DNA of 64,000 nucleotides. Source: Halichoerus grypus (lineage: Eukaryota > Chordata > Mammalia > Carnivora > Phocidae). The translations under genes were made by a program, and so were the position numbers. Numbering within the stretch: position 1 is the first letter of the stretch; each line of letters starts with the position of its first letter. Positions 10,500 to 22,175 of the stretch are shown here, in pieces. The notes beneath the pieces were generated by a model. It had not been told where the DNA came from, searched no databases, and saw only the letters and a list, made by a program, of their open reading frames with translations. The DNA is taken from positions 70,792,283-70,856,282 of the forward strand of contig NC_135719.1 of NCBI RefSeq assembly GCF_964656455.1, in the 5' to 3' direction.

Positions 10500-10747
10500 G
10501 CGATGTTGTATCTTTTTATTCAGAAAATTGTTATAACTCCATTTGCGCAATTTTTTAGTATCCTTCAGTAATGGTTTATCCTTTATATGCTTTTATTATT
10601 AAATACATAGAAACAAAATATAACACAATGGGGGGAAAAGGTATTTATCTTCTATCTGGTTATTATTTATATATAGGAAATATACCAATTTTCATATATT
10701 ATTTTTGTATCCTGCTGCTTATTGTCTGTACAGGTATTTCAACTGAT

Positions 10748-10975
10748 ATTTTTTTTATTTTTATTTTTATTTTATTTTATTTTTTTTATAGATTTTATTT
10801 ATTTATTTGAGAGAGAGAGAATGAGAGAGACAGCACATGAGAGGGGGGAGGGTCAGAGGGAGAAGCAGACTCCCTGCCGAGCAGGGAGCCCGATGTGGGA
10901 CTTGATCCAGGGACTCCAGGATCATGACCTGAGCCGAAGGCAGTCGCCCAACCAACTGAGCCACCCAGGCGCCCC
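10748..10975 (-). mobile_element. SINEC
   Basis: Target ttcaactgat before (10738-10747) and tcaactgat after (10976-10984). Confidence 0.92.
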
Positions 10976-10984
10976 TCAACTGAT

Positions 10985-11181
10985 TTTTTTTTTAAAGATT
11001 TATTTATTTATTTGACAGAGAGAGATACAGTGAGAGAGGGAACACAAGCAGGGGGAGTGGGAGAGGGAGAAGCAGACTCCCTGCTGAGCAGGGAGTCTGA
11101 TGCGGGGCTCGATCCCAGAACCCTGGGATCATGACCTGAGCTGAAGGCAGACACTTAACGACTGAGCCAGTCAGGCACACC
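10985..11181 (-). mobile_element. SINEC in the same target site
   Basis: Third copy of the target, tcacttgatattctta, follows at 11183. Confidence 0.9.
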
Positions 11182-11586
11182 TCACTTGATATTCTTATAT
11201 TTTCCAAATATACAAGCATCTAATTTGCATAACGTAATAGATTTACCCCCATCTTTCCAATCTTTAGAACTCCACTTACTCTATTTTTTGTTGTTGTTGT
11301 TGTTGGTTACTTTTTTTTTTTAATTTTATTATGTTATGTTAGTCACCATATGATACATCATTGGTTTTTGATGTGGTGATCCACGATCCATTGTTTTCAA
11401 ATAACACCCAGTGCTCCATGCAGTACGTGCCCTCCTTAATACCCATCACCGGGCTAACCAATCCCCCCTCCCCTCTAAAACCCTGTTTGTTTCTCAGAGT
11501 CCATAGTCTCCCATGGTTCATCTCTCCCTCCAATTCCTGCCCCCCCATTTTTCCCTTCCTTCTCCTAATGTCCTCCATGCTATTCC

Positions 11587-14500
11587 TTATGTTCTACAAA
11601 TAAGTGAAACCGTATGATAATTGACTTTCTCTGCTTGACTTATTTCACTTAGCATAATCTCCTCCAGTCCCATCCATGTTGATGTAAAAGTTGGGTATTC
11701 ATCCTTTCTGATGGCTGAGTAATATTCCATTGTATATATGGACCACATCTTCTTTATCCATTCATCTGTTGAAGGGCATCTCGGCTCTTTCCACAGTTTG
11801 GCTATTGCGGACATTGCTGCTATGAACATTGGGGTGCATATGGCCCTGCTTTTCACTACATCTGTGTCTTTGGGGTAAATACCCAGGAGTGCAATTGCTG
11901 GGTCATAGGGTAGCTCTATTTCTAAATTTTTGAGGAACCTCCACACTGTTTTCCAAAGTGGCTGTACCAACTTGCATTCCCACCAACAGTGTAAGAGGGT
12001 TCCCCTTTCTCCACAACCTCTCCAACATTTGTTGTTTCTTTCCCTGTCCATTTTTGCCATTCTAACTGGTGTAAGGTGGTATCTCAATGTGGTTTTGATT
12101 TGGATTTCCCTGATGGCTAATGATGATGAGCACTTTTTCATGTGTCTGTTAGCCATTTGTATGTCTTCTTCAGAGAAGTGTCTTTTCATATCTTCTGCCC
12201 ACTTTTTGACTTGATTATTTGTTTTTTGGGTGTTGAGTTTGAGAAGTTCTTTATAGATCTTGGATACCAGCCCTTTATCTGTAGTGTCATTTACAAATAT
12301 CTTCTCCCATTCTATGGGTTGCCTCTTTGTTTTGCTGACTATTTCCTTTGCTGTGCAGAAGCTTTTTATCTTGATGAAGTCCCAAAAGTTCATTTTTGCT
12401 TTTGTTTCACTAGCTTTTGGAGATGAATCTTGAAAGAAGTTGCTCTGGCCGATGTCAAAGAGATTACTGCCTATGTTCTCCTCTAGGATTTGGATGGATT
12501 CCTGTCTCACATTGAGGTCTTTCATCCATTTTGAGTTTATCTTTGTGAATGGTGTTAGAGAATGGTCGAGTTTCATTCTTCTGCATGTGGCTGTCCAATT
12601 TTCCCAGCACCATTTATTGAAGAGACTGTCTTTTTTCCATTGCATGTTTTTTCCTGCTTTGTCAAAGATTGTTTGACCATAGAGTTGAGGGTCCATATCT
12701 GGGCTCTCTACTCTGTTCCATTGGTCTATATGTCTGTTTTTGTGCCAGTACCATGCTGTCTTGGTGATCACAGCTTTGTAATATAGCTTGAAATCGGGCA
12801 ATGTGATGCCCCCAGCTTTGTTTTTCTTTTTCAACATTTCCTTGGCGATTCGGGGTCTTTTCTGATTCCATACAAATTTTAGGATTGTTTGTTCCAGCAC
12901 TTTGAAAAATGTCATTGGAATTTTGATCGGGATGGCACTGAAGGTATAGATTGCTCTGGGTAGCATAGACATTTTAACAATGTTTATTCTTCCGATCCAT
13001 AAGCATGGAATATTTTTCCATCTTTTGTGTCTTCTTCAATTTCTTTCATGAGTGTTTTGTAGTTCCTAGAGTATAGATCCTTTACGTCTTGGTTAGGTTT
13101 ATTCCGAGGTATCTTACGGTTTTTGGTGCTATTGTAAATGGAATCATTTCTCTAATTTCTCTTTCTACAGTTGCGTTGTTAGTGTATAAGAAAGCAACTG
13201 ATTTCTGTGCATTGATTTTGTATCCTGCCACATTACTGAATTGCTGGATGAGTTCTAGTAATTTGGGGGTGGAGTCTTTTGGGTTTTCCACATAAAGTAT
13301 CATGTCATCTGCGAAAAGAGAGAGTTTGACTTCTTCTTTGCCAATTTGAATACCTTTTATTTCTTTTTGTTGTCTGATTGCTGTTGCTAGGACTTCTATT
13401 ACTATGTTGAAAAACAGTGGCAAGGGTGGGCATCCTTGACGTGTTCCTAATCTTAAGGGAAAGGCTCTCAGCTTTTCCCCATTGAGGATGATATTCGCTG
13501 TGGGTTTTTCATAGATGGATTTGATGAACTTGAGGAATGTTCCCTCTATCCCTATACTCTGAAGAGTTTTAATCAGGAAAGGATATTGTATTTTGTCAAA
13601 TGCTTTTTCTGCATCAATTGAGAGGACCATATGGTTCTTCTCCCTCCTCTTATTAATGTGTTCTATCACATTGATTGATTTGCGAATGTTGAACCACCCT
13701 TGCATCCCGGGGATAAATCCCACTTGGTCGTGGTGGATGATCCTTTTAATGTATTGTTGGATCCTATTAGCTAGGATTTTGTTGAGGATTTTGGAATCCA
13801 TATTCATCAGGGATATCGGTCTGAAATTCTCCTTTTTGATGGGGTCTTTGCCTGGTTTGAGGATTAAGGTAATGCCGGCCTCATAGAATGAGTTTGGAAG
13901 TTTTCCTTCTGTTTCTATTTTTTGAAACAGTTTCAGTAGAATAGGTATTATTTCTTCTTTGAATGTTTGGTAGAATTCCCCAGGGAATCCATCAGGCCCT
14001 GGACTCTTGTTTTTTGGGAGGTTTTTGATCACTGCTTCAATCTCATTACTGGTTATTGGCCTATTCAGGTTGTCAATTTCTTCCTATTTCAGTCTTGGCA
14101 GCTTATAGGTTTCCAGGAAGGCCTCCATTTCATCCAGATTGCTCAGTTTATTGGCATATAGTTGTTGATAATAATTTCTAATAATTGTTTATATTTCTTT
14201 GGTGTTAGTCGTGATCTCTCCCCTTTCATTCATAATTTTATTAATTTAGGTCCTTTCTTTTTTCTTTTGGATAAGTCTGGCCAGTGGTTTATCGATCTTA
14301 TTAATTCTTTCAAAGAACCAACTTCTAGTTTCGTTGATCTGATCTACTGTGTTTTTGGTTTCTAATCCATTGATTTCTGCTCTAATTTTAATTATCTCTC
14401 TTCTAATGCGTGGCTTAGGCATTGTTTGTTGCTTTTTCTCTAGTTCTTTAAGGCGTAGAGTTAATTGATGAATTCAGGATTTTTCTATTTTTTTCAGTGA

Positions 14501-15620
14501 GGCTTGGATGGCTATGTATTTCCCCCTTAGGACCGCCTTTGCAGTAGACCATAGGTTTTGGACCGATGTGTTTTCGTTCTCATTGATTTCGATGAATTGT
14601 TTAAGTTCTTCTTTGATTTCCTGGTTGACCCAAACATTCTTGAGCAGAGTGGTCTTTAGCTTCCAAGTGTTTGAATTTCTGCCAAATTTTTTCTTGTGAT
14701 TCAGTTCCAGTTTTAGAGCATTGTGGTCTGAGAATATGCAGGGAATAATCTCAATCTTTTGGTATCGGTTGAGACCTGATTTGTGACCCAGTATGTGGTC
14801 TATTCTGGAGAAAGTTCCATGTGCGCTCGAGAAGAATAAGTATTCTGTTGGTTTAGGGTGGAATGTTCTGTAAATATCTATGTGGTACATCTGGTCCAAT
14901 ATATCATTCAAAGCTCTTGTTTCCCTGTTGATTTTCTGCTTAGATGATCTGTCCATTGCTGAGAGTGGAGTATTGCGGTCTCCTACAATTAACGTATTGT
15001 TATCAATATGACTCTTTATTTTGGTTAACAGTTGGCTTATGTAGATGGCTGCTCCCATGTTGGGGGCATAGATATTTACAATTGTTAGATCTTCTTGTTA
15101 GATAGACCCTTTAAGAATGATATAGTGTTGGGCACCTGGGTGGCTCAGTCGTTAAGCGTCTGCCTTCGGCTCAGGTCATGATCCCAGGACCCTGGGATCG
15201 AGTCCCACATTGGGCTCCCTGCTCAGCAGAGAGCCTGCTTCTCCCTCTCCCACTCCCGCTGCTTGTGTTCCTGCTCTCGCAATCTCTGTCTCTGTCAAAT
15301 AAATAAATAAAATCTTTAAAAAAAAAAAAAAAAGAAGTTTAAAAAAAAAAAAGAATGATATAGTGTCCTTCTGTGTCTCTAGTTACAGACTTTAGTTTAA
15401 AATCTAATTTGTCTGATATAAGAATTGCTACCCCAGCTTTCTTTTGAGGTCCACTGGCATGGAAGATGGATCTCCATCCCTTCACTTTCCATCTGGATGT
15501 GTCTTTAGGTTCAAAATAAGTCTCTTGTAGACAGCATACGGATGGGTCCTGTCTTTTTATCCAATCTGCAACCCTGTGCCGTTTTATGGGAGTATTTAGG
15601 TCATTCACGTTGAGAGTGAT
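11587..15620 (-). pseudogene. L1 ORF2 (endonuclease/reverse transcriptase), broken
   Basis: Open pieces are 15608-15339 and 15058-14474 (endonuclease, interrupted by a SINE, with a GDRNTP-like motif and SDH), 14032-13082 (reverse transcriptase with FADD at 13315-13304) and 12972-11587 (C-terminal part with the Cys-rich [18 protein letters not shown] motif). Stops separate the endonuclease and RT parts (14474-14032), and a frameshift separates RT from the C terminus near 13000. The catalytic FADD is kept, but the protein cannot be made whole. Confidence 0.9.
15129..15350 (+). mobile_element. SINEC inside L1 ORF2
   Basis: TSD aagaatgatatagtgt at 15113-15128 and 15351-15366; therefore younger than the full-length L1. 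Confidence 0.95.
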
Positions 15621-15728
15621 TATTGAAAGATATCAATTAATTGTCACCATGTTGCCTGTGAAGACGTTGTTTTTATAGAATGCCCCTGTAAATTTCTGTT
15701 GTAGATCACTCTTGGGGTCTTTCTCCTT

Positions 15729-16538
15729 TTATAGAACCCCCCTTAATATTTCTTGAAGGGCCGGCTTAGTGGTCACATATTCTTTCAGTTTCTGCCGGTT
15801 GTAGAAGCTCTGCATCTCTCCATCCATTCTAAATGAAAGCCTTGCCGGATAAAGTATTCTTGGCTGCATGTTCTTCTCATTTAGTACCCTGAATATGTCT
15901 TGCCAGGCCTTTCTGGCTTGCCAGGTCTCTGTGGATAGGTCTGACGTTATTCTGATGTTCCTCCCTCTGTACGTAAGGAATCTCTTCCCCCTAACTGCCC
16001 TTAAGATGGTTTCCTTGGTTCTGAGATTTGCAAGTTTTACTATTACATGCCGGGGTGTTGGCCTATTTTCCTTGATCTTGGGAGGGGTCCTCTCTGCCTC
16101 TAGGATGCGAATGTTTGTTTCATTCCCCAGATTAGGGAAGTTCTCAGCTATGATTTGCTCAAATACATCTTCTAGTCCTCTCTCTCCCAGGATTCCAATT
16201 ATTCTGACATTGGAACGCTTCATGGTGTCACTTATTTCTCTGATTCTATTTTCATGGATTCTGAGTTGTTTTTCCCTGGCCTCCTCTTTTCCCTTTTTAT
16301 CTATTATATTGTCTTCCACGTCGCTTATTCGCTCTTCTGCCTCAGTTACCCTAGCTGTTAGATTATCTAGATTGGATTGGATCTCATTGATAGCATTTTT
16401 AAATTCTGCCAATTCACCTTTCATTTCTGCCCTTAGAGACTCTATGTTGCCATTAATTGATTTCTCCATTCTAGCCATTGTCTTCACAACTGCTAGCCTG
16501 AATTCCATCTCCGACATCTTGGTTATATCTGCATCCAT
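15729..16538 (-). pseudogene. L1 ORF1 (ORF1p), open over 269 codons
   Basis: This is the RNA-binding chaperone of L1. The N-terminal half is coiled-coil-like (AEFKNAINEIQSNLDNLTARV). An RRM-like strand NVRIIGI follows, then a C-terminal domain with RHVIVKLAN and ILYPARLSF. It is open to its natural stop but shorter than typical ORF1p (over 300 aa), with a small gap after GILGE. It is part of an element whose ORF2 is broken, so it is annotated as a remnant. Confidence 0.8.
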
Positions 16539-16539
16539 T

Positions 16540-17489
16540 TGTAAATCTGCAGCATGTAAGTCATAATCTCTGAGTCTTTTCTATTTTGGGGGGCTCCTCC
16601 CCCTAGTCATTCTGTTGATGGGTGTTTGAGGGAATGTATAGAGTCCAAATTATTGACCAGAACCCAAGCAAGATGCACCTGTTTTCTTGGGACCTTAGGG
16701 TTGCTGGCCTCTTGTTTTCCCAGCCTGTCTTCTGCGGGAGGTGCCTGCCGCGCTGTTACTCAGGCAACCCTGTTTGGGCGGAGTTGCCCTGCCCCTCTGT
16801 GGTGGGGGATGGGCTCAGCGGGAATCAGTCTTTGGGGTTTTGTTCTCTGGCGGCTTTCCCTGGTGGCTTTCTGCATCTCTTCCGTGAGTCAGAGCAGACG
16901 AGACCATTTCCAACCCTCTGCCTCAGAGCAGAGAGATCGCAGTCTGTTCTTCTGTGAGCTCTCCAGGCCACACCGTCTCCGTTTCTCTCCGTGCTGCTAT
17001 AAACTGCAGCGTCCTGGGTTGTGCGCCCCTCCGCAACGCTCCTAGTCCTGCCTCCAGGTCGGGGCCGTCTCTGCCCTTTGTGCTTCTAAAACCGCCAGCT
17101 GCTCCCAGTTCAGGCGCATACGCGCGACCCCACCGCTCTGGGTTTCTGCCCCGGGGGCTGCCCTAAAGTCCTTTCCCCGCCACTACCTGTCTGTGAGTCT
17201 GTGCCCGGTCCCCAGCACGCGAGGCTGTCACTTACCGGTGGTGTAGGATCCCCACGGCCAGGCACCCTCTCGCTGCCGTTTATCCTCTGATATCTGCCCG
17301 CAGAATCACGGCTCCCCGCTTCGTACCTCAAAACCAACCGCCTGCAATATTCTGCTTGTAGAGATCCAGATCTTCTTACATCTCAGGCTGGTTTCGTGGG
17401 CGCTCAGAGTGGTCTGGTAGATATCCAGCTCAATTCCTGGGACCAGTTGAAATAGGGTCCCCTACTCCTCCGCCATCTTTCCCCCCAGT
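16540..17489 (-). promoter_or_regulatory. L1 5' UTR, CpG-rich internal promoter region
   Basis: GC- and CpG-rich 0.95 kb upstream of L1 ORF1, starting with the YY1-like site. It is the only strongly CpG-rich stretch in KNL1 introns. L1 5' UTRs usually carry sense and antisense Pol II promoters; activity here is inferred, not shown. Open frames across it on either strand are by-products of composition. Confidence 0.6.
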
Positions 17490-17754
17490 CCCACTTCCTC
17501 TACTTTTATTAGCACCTTCAATACAATGTTAAATTAACCATGCTAAGACATAGCTGTTTTTTTTTCTGACTTTAGAGGTGATGCTTTCAATGTTTCTCAA
17601 GCATAAAGCTGAATAACAACTTTTTAATAATAATTCTCTAATGCTTATGTAATTAAAACCCAGATTATCCAAGTCAGTTATTACCAACATACCTGGTTTG
17701 ATACACAAAAAATCATTACCTGTAACATTTTAATCATTCCTCCTTCCAACTTAC

Positions 17755-17816
17755 TTTATAGTATCTGCAAAGCTGACTCGACGAGAGCTTTTCTTATTTC
17801 TCAAGGCATTAGATTC
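17755..17816 (-). CDS. KNL1: KNL1 exon 5 (RVSF PP1-docking motif)
   Basis: A 62-nt exon with acceptor tgcccttag and donor gtaagt. It encodes residues 46-65 (ESNALRNKK...FADTI) plus two bases of a Lys codon. It holds the canonical PP1-binding RVSF at residues 58-61; Ser60 corresponds to an Aurora B site in human. Because 62 is not a multiple of 3, skipping shifts the frame. A truncated L1 lies 16 nt upstream of the acceptor beyond its duplicated target site, and a full-length L1 lies 265 nt downstream of the donor. Confidence 0.95.
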
Positions 17817-17847
17817 CTAAGGGCAGAGAATATATGGTATGATTCTT

Positions 17848-18839
17848 TTTTCTTTTTTAAGTTAGTTAACATAGAGTGTATTATTAGTTTCAGAGTAGAG
17901 TTTAGTTATTATCAGTTGCATATAACACCCAGTGCTCATTATCTCAAGTGCTCCTTAATGCCCTTCACCCAATTACCCCATTCCCTCCCACTTCCCCTCA
18001 GTTTGTTCTCTATAGTTAAGAGACTCTTATGCTTTGCCTCTCTTACTGTTTTTACCTTATTTTATTTTTCTTTCCCTTTCCCTATGTTCATGTTTTCTTA
18101 AATTCCACATGAGTGAAATCATATGTTATTTGTCTTTCTCTGACTGACTTATTCTGCTTAGCATAGTACCCTCTAGTTCCACCCACATCATTGCAAATGG
18201 CAAGATTTCATTCTTTTTGATGGCTAATATTCCAGTGTGTTTGTGCGTGCATGTGTACCACATCTTCTTTATCCATTCAACTGTTGATGGACATTTGTGT
18301 TTTTTCCATATTTTCACAATTGTGAACATTGCTGCTATAAACATTGGGGTGCATGTGCTCCTTTGAAACACTATTTTTGTATCCTTTGCATAAATAGCTA
18401 GTAGTGCAATTGCTGGGTCATAGAGAGTAGTTCTATTTTTAACTTTCTGAGGAATCTCCATACTGTTTTCCAAAGTAGCTGTACTAGTTTGCATTCCCAC
18501 CAACAGTGTAAAGGGCTCCCCTTTCTCCGCATCCTCCCCAATATCTGTTGTTTCCTGAGTTGTTAATTTTAGCCATTCTGACTGGTGTGAGGTGGTATCT
18601 CATTGTGGTTTTGATTTTTATTTCCCTGAGGATGAGTGATGTTGAGCAATTTTCATGTGTCTGGAGAAATGTCTGTTCATGTCTTTTGCCCATTTCTTGA
18701 TGGGATTTTTTCTTTTTGGGTGTTGAGTTTGCTAAGTTCTTTATAGATTTTGGATACTAGCCCTTTATCTGATATGTCATTTGCAAATACCTTCTCTCAT
18801 TCCATAGGTTGCTTTTTAGTTTTGTTGATTGTTTTCTTT
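17848..18839 (-). mobile_element. 5'-truncated L1 with 15-bp perfect TSD
   Basis: Carries the last part of ORF2 (frames 18693-18484 and 18503-18126, Cys-rich motif region, YYSAI-like end degenerated) plus 3' UTR and A tail. The target-site duplication tatggtatgattctt is at 17833-17847 and 18840-18854. Its 3' end points at KNL1 exon 5, whose acceptor is 16 nt from the inner duplicate. Confidence 0.93.
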
Positions 18840-18993
18840 TATGGTATGATTCTTACTGAAACTACTGTGAATTAGGTCTCCAAAGTACTACAGACAGAGA
18901 CCAAGTCTTATTCTGAGTTAATGTGATATTATTAATTTTGGTAATTATTTATTTCTCTGAAATATCTCAATGCACTTAACAAACATGATTTTC

Positions 18994-19194
18994 TTTCTTT
19001 TTTTTTTAAGATATTATTTATTTATTTGACAGGGAGAGACACAGGGAGAGAGGGAACACAAGCAGGGGGAGTGGGAGAGGGAGAAGCAGGCTCCCTGCTG
19101 AGCAGGGAGCCTGACATGGGGCTCAATCCCAGGACCCCAAGATCATGACCTGAGCTGAAGGCAGACACTTAACGACTGAACCACCCAGGTGCCC
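18994..19194 (-). mobile_element. SINEC
   Basis: atgattttc on both sides (18985-18993, 19201-19209). Confidence 0.9.
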
Positions 19195-19328
19195 ATGAAT
19201 ATGATTTTCCATGTGAATGGTAATAAGCACACCAACACAAACATGTATTTAACGAAGTTGATTACTGTCCCTTACTTTTTCTCTCTCCTTTTAAATGAAT
19301 GATTGTTTTGTTATTAAGAAAAATTAAG

Positions 19329-19528
19329 GGGCACCTGGGTAGCTCAGTAGATTAAGCGTCTGCCTTTAGCTCAGGTCATGATCCCAGGATCCTGGGATCA
19401 AGCCCCGTTTCAGGCTCCCTGCTCAGCTGGGAGTCTGCTTTTCCCTCTCCCTCTGTCCCTCTCCCTGCTTTCTCTCTCTCTCTCCCCTGCTCAAATAAAT
19501 AAATAAATAACATTTAAAAAAAAAAAAG
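19329..19528 (+). mobile_element. SINEC
   Basis: Head ggggcacctgggtagctcag; long tail with three aaat units. Confidence 0.9.
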
Positions 19529-19604
19529 AAGAAGAAAGACTGGGGACAAAGCAAGTGATATGTGGCCTGTTACGGTAAACTTATTATACTATTTTTAGAA
19601 TTTA

Positions 19605-20172
19605 AGAAAAAAATTTAACTGTGGTAAAATACACATAACAAAATTTAGCATCTTAACCACTTTTTAAAATTTAATTTATGGGGTGCCTGGATGGCTCAGT
19701 CAGTTAAGCGTCCAACTCTTGGTTTCAGCTCAGGTCATGATCTCAGGGTCATGAGAGTGAGCCCTGCATTGGGCTCTGCAGAGCTCAGCATGGAGTCTTC
19801 TTGAGATTCTCTCTCTCCTTCTTCCTCTGCCACTTCCCTCCTCTCTCAAATAAATCTTTAAAAATTTTTTAATTTTTATTTTAAAAGTGGTCAGAACTCT
19901 TAACTTTAGATCTACTCCCTCAACAAATTTTTAAGTGTATAATTCAATATTTTTAACTATAGGCACAATGTTGTGTAGCAGATTTCTAGAACTTACCTTG
20001 TATAACTGAAACTTCATACCTGTTGTTAGCAACCCCCATTTTGCCCTTCTCTATGGCCCTGGCAACCAATGTTCTGCTCTCTGCTTCTATGATTTTGACC
20101 ATTTTAGATACCTTATATAAGTGGAATCATGAAGTATTTGTCCTTCTGTGATTAGCTAATTTCATTTACCAT
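19605..20172 (-). mobile_element. Old L1 3' end (first of two), with nested SINE
   Basis: Complement of a typical L1 3' UTR (gtggtaaaatacacataac, ttaagtgtataattcaat, aagtggaatcatgaagtatttgtcc). Interrupted by the SINE at 19679-19872. Confidence 0.75.
19679..19872 (+). mobile_element. SINEC in old L1 3' UTR
   Basis: Head ggggtgcctggatggctcag; separates L1 3' UTR halves. Confidence 0.88.
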
Positions 20173-21165
20173 AATACATCTTAACCATTTTTAAGTGTAC
20201 AGTTCAGTAGTGTTAAGTAGGTATACATTGTTGTGAAACCAATTTCCGAACTCTTTTCATCCTGCAAAACTGCAACTCCATATCCATTAAACAAGTCCTC
20301 TTTCCCCATCCAATCTCCTAGCACCACCATTTTACTTTTGGTCTCTATGAATTTGATTAGGTAATTCATAAGTGGAATCATAAAGTATTTGCCTTTTTTT
20401 TTTTTCAGAGTTTTATTTATTTTTTTTAGAGAGAGAGAGAGAGAGACAGAGCAGGAGGAAGGGCAGAGGGAGAGGGAGAGGGAGAGAGAGAATCTCAAGC
20501 AGACTCCACGCTGAGTGTGGAACCTGATGTGGGGCTCAATCTCACAACCCTGAGAGCATGACCTGAGCTGAAACCAAGAGTCAGATGCTTAACCGACTGA
20601 GCCACCCAGGGGCTCCGTATTTGTCTTTTTGTGATTGGTTTATTTCACCTAGCATAATGTCCTTAAGGTTCATCTTTGTTGTAGTGTGTATCAGAACTTC
20701 CTTTTTAAGGCCAAATAATATTCCATTGATACCACATTTTGTTTATCCATTCATCTATCAATGGACACTGGTTTGCTTCTACCTTTTGCCTACTGTGAAT
20801 AATGTTGCTATGACAGGGGTGTATGTCTCTTCCAGACCCTGCTTTCAATTCTTTTGGGTACACACCCAGAAGTGGAATTGCTGGATCATATGGCAATTTT
20901 ATTTTAATGTTTTGAGGAACCACCATACTGTTTTCCATAGTGGCTACAGCATTTTACATTTCTACCAACAGTGTACCAGGTTTCCAATTATTCCGCATCT
21001 TAGCCAGCACTTGTTATTTTTTGTTGTGTTTTTTTTTTTACAGTAGCCATTGTAATGGATATGAGGTAATATCCCACTGTGGCTTTGATTTGCATTTTTC
21101 TAATGATTAGTGATGCTGAGCATCTTTTCATTATAAAATGCTATTTTTATTTTCCCTCATCTTCT
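20173..21165 (-). mobile_element. Old L1 3' end (second), reaching into ORF2, with nested SINE
   Basis: Restarts with ttaaccatttttaagtgtacagttcag, the same 3' UTR segment as the neighbour. It continues into ORF2 complement (ggcaattttattttaatgttttgagg). A SINE sits at 20398-20616. Two L1 3' ends in tandem imply separate insertions. Confidence 0.75.
20398..20616 (-). mobile_element. SINEC in old L1
   Basis: gtatttgcctttt (20385-20397) against gtatttgtctttt (20617-20629). Confidence 0.9.
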
Positions 21166-21434
21166 TTAACAAGAGCAAACCTTTTTACTCACATAAATAC
21201 CAAATACAAAAAGCAAATGACAGAGAAATAAACAAATCTACAGAGACTTTTACTATGTTAATTCTTAATACCTGAGCATGTCTTACTATAAGAAAGAATC
21301 GGGAATGTTCATCCTCTCTGTTAACACCCTAGCAGACACTACAAGTGGCCTCGAGCTTAATATGGACAATAATACTACCACAGTTCATACTGAAACTAAC
21401 AGAGACTAATATACTTCTTACTAAAAAAAAAAAA

Positions 21435-21645
21435 AGGGACACCTGGGTGGCTCAGTCGTTAAGCGTCTGCCTTCGGCTCAGGTCATGATCCCAGGGTCCT
21501 GGGATCGAGTCCCACATCGGGCTTCTTGCTCAGTGAGGAGCCTGCTTCTCCCTCTCCCTCTGCTGCTCCCCCTGCTTGTGCTCTCTCTCTCTCTGACTTA
21601 AAAAATAGTAATAAAAACAAATAAAAATAAATTAAAAAATAAAAA
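21435..21645 (+). mobile_element. SINEC
   Basis: Head gggacacctgggtggctcagtcg; tail degenerate (aaaaacaaataaaaataaat). Confidence 0.9.
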
Positions 21646-21664
21646 AAGAAAGAAAAACTGAAAT

Positions 21665-21870
21665 TTTTGTGCTATATTGGAAAGAGCACTGAGCTAGAAA
21701 TTAGGAGATTACAGCTCAGATGTGAAGTCTGCCACTAACTAGCTGTGTGGGCTTAGATAAAAATTTGACCCCCTTGGACCTCATTTTTTTTTCTTCTATA
21801 AAACTAAGAAATTGGATTTAAGATTACTGGTGAGGTCCTGTTGGTTTTAAAGCTTTGAGTCTATGAATCT
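21665..21870 (+). mobile_element. MIR
   Basis: gaaagagcactgagctagaa, ctgccactaactagctgtgtg and aaaactaagaaattgg match MIR order. Confidence 0.75.
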
Positions 21871-21902
21871 GTCCTTCACTCATTCAGCATTCATTACATT
21901 TT

Positions 21903-22108
21903 TATTTTCTTTTTTTTTTAAGATTTCATTTATTTATTTGATAGAGAGAGACACAGCAAGAGAGGGAACACAAGCAGGGGGAGTGGGAGAGGGAGAAGCA
22001 GGCTCCCCGCTGATCAAGGAGCCCGATATGGGGCTCGATCCCAGGACCCTGGGATCATGACCTGGTCTGAAGGCAGACGCTTAACGGACTGAGCCACCCA
22101 GGCGCCTC
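21903..22108 (-). mobile_element. SINEC
   Basis: tcattacattt (21891-21902) against tcattacagttt (22109-22120). Confidence 0.92.
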
Positions 22109-22121
22109 TCATTACAGTTTT

Positions 22122-22123
<2 letters not shown>

Positions 22124-22172
<49 letters not shown>
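22124..22172. repeat. (CA)n microsatellite
   Basis: About 24 uninterrupted CA units directly after a SINE head; likely polymorphic. Confidence 0.97.

Positions 22173-22175
<3 letters not shown>

Larger units (their letters stand above)
11289..17489 (-). mobile_element. Full-length carnivore L1 (LINE-1), sense to KNL1
   Basis: Oriented like KNL1. It runs from a 5' end with a YY1-like AAGATGGCGG (about 17480-17470) through a CpG-rich 5' UTR of about 0.95 kb, ORF1, ORF2 and a 3' UTR to a poly(A) tail (T run about 11310-11322 on plus). Target-site duplications are diverged but recognisable: ccacttactctattttt at 11272-11288 and ccacttcctctactttt at 17491-17507. A SINE (15129-15350) splits the endonuclease region. 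Length without the SINE is about 6.0 kb. It lies in KNL1 intron 5. Confidence 0.93.

Noticed and set aside
15868..17166. Several long plus-strand frames (up to 232 codons)
   Set aside because: Antisense to L1 ORF1 and 5' UTR.
22124..22172. Regular repeat that could suggest a CRISPR-like array
   Set aside because: Simple CA dinucleotide microsatellite with no spacers; host is a mammal.
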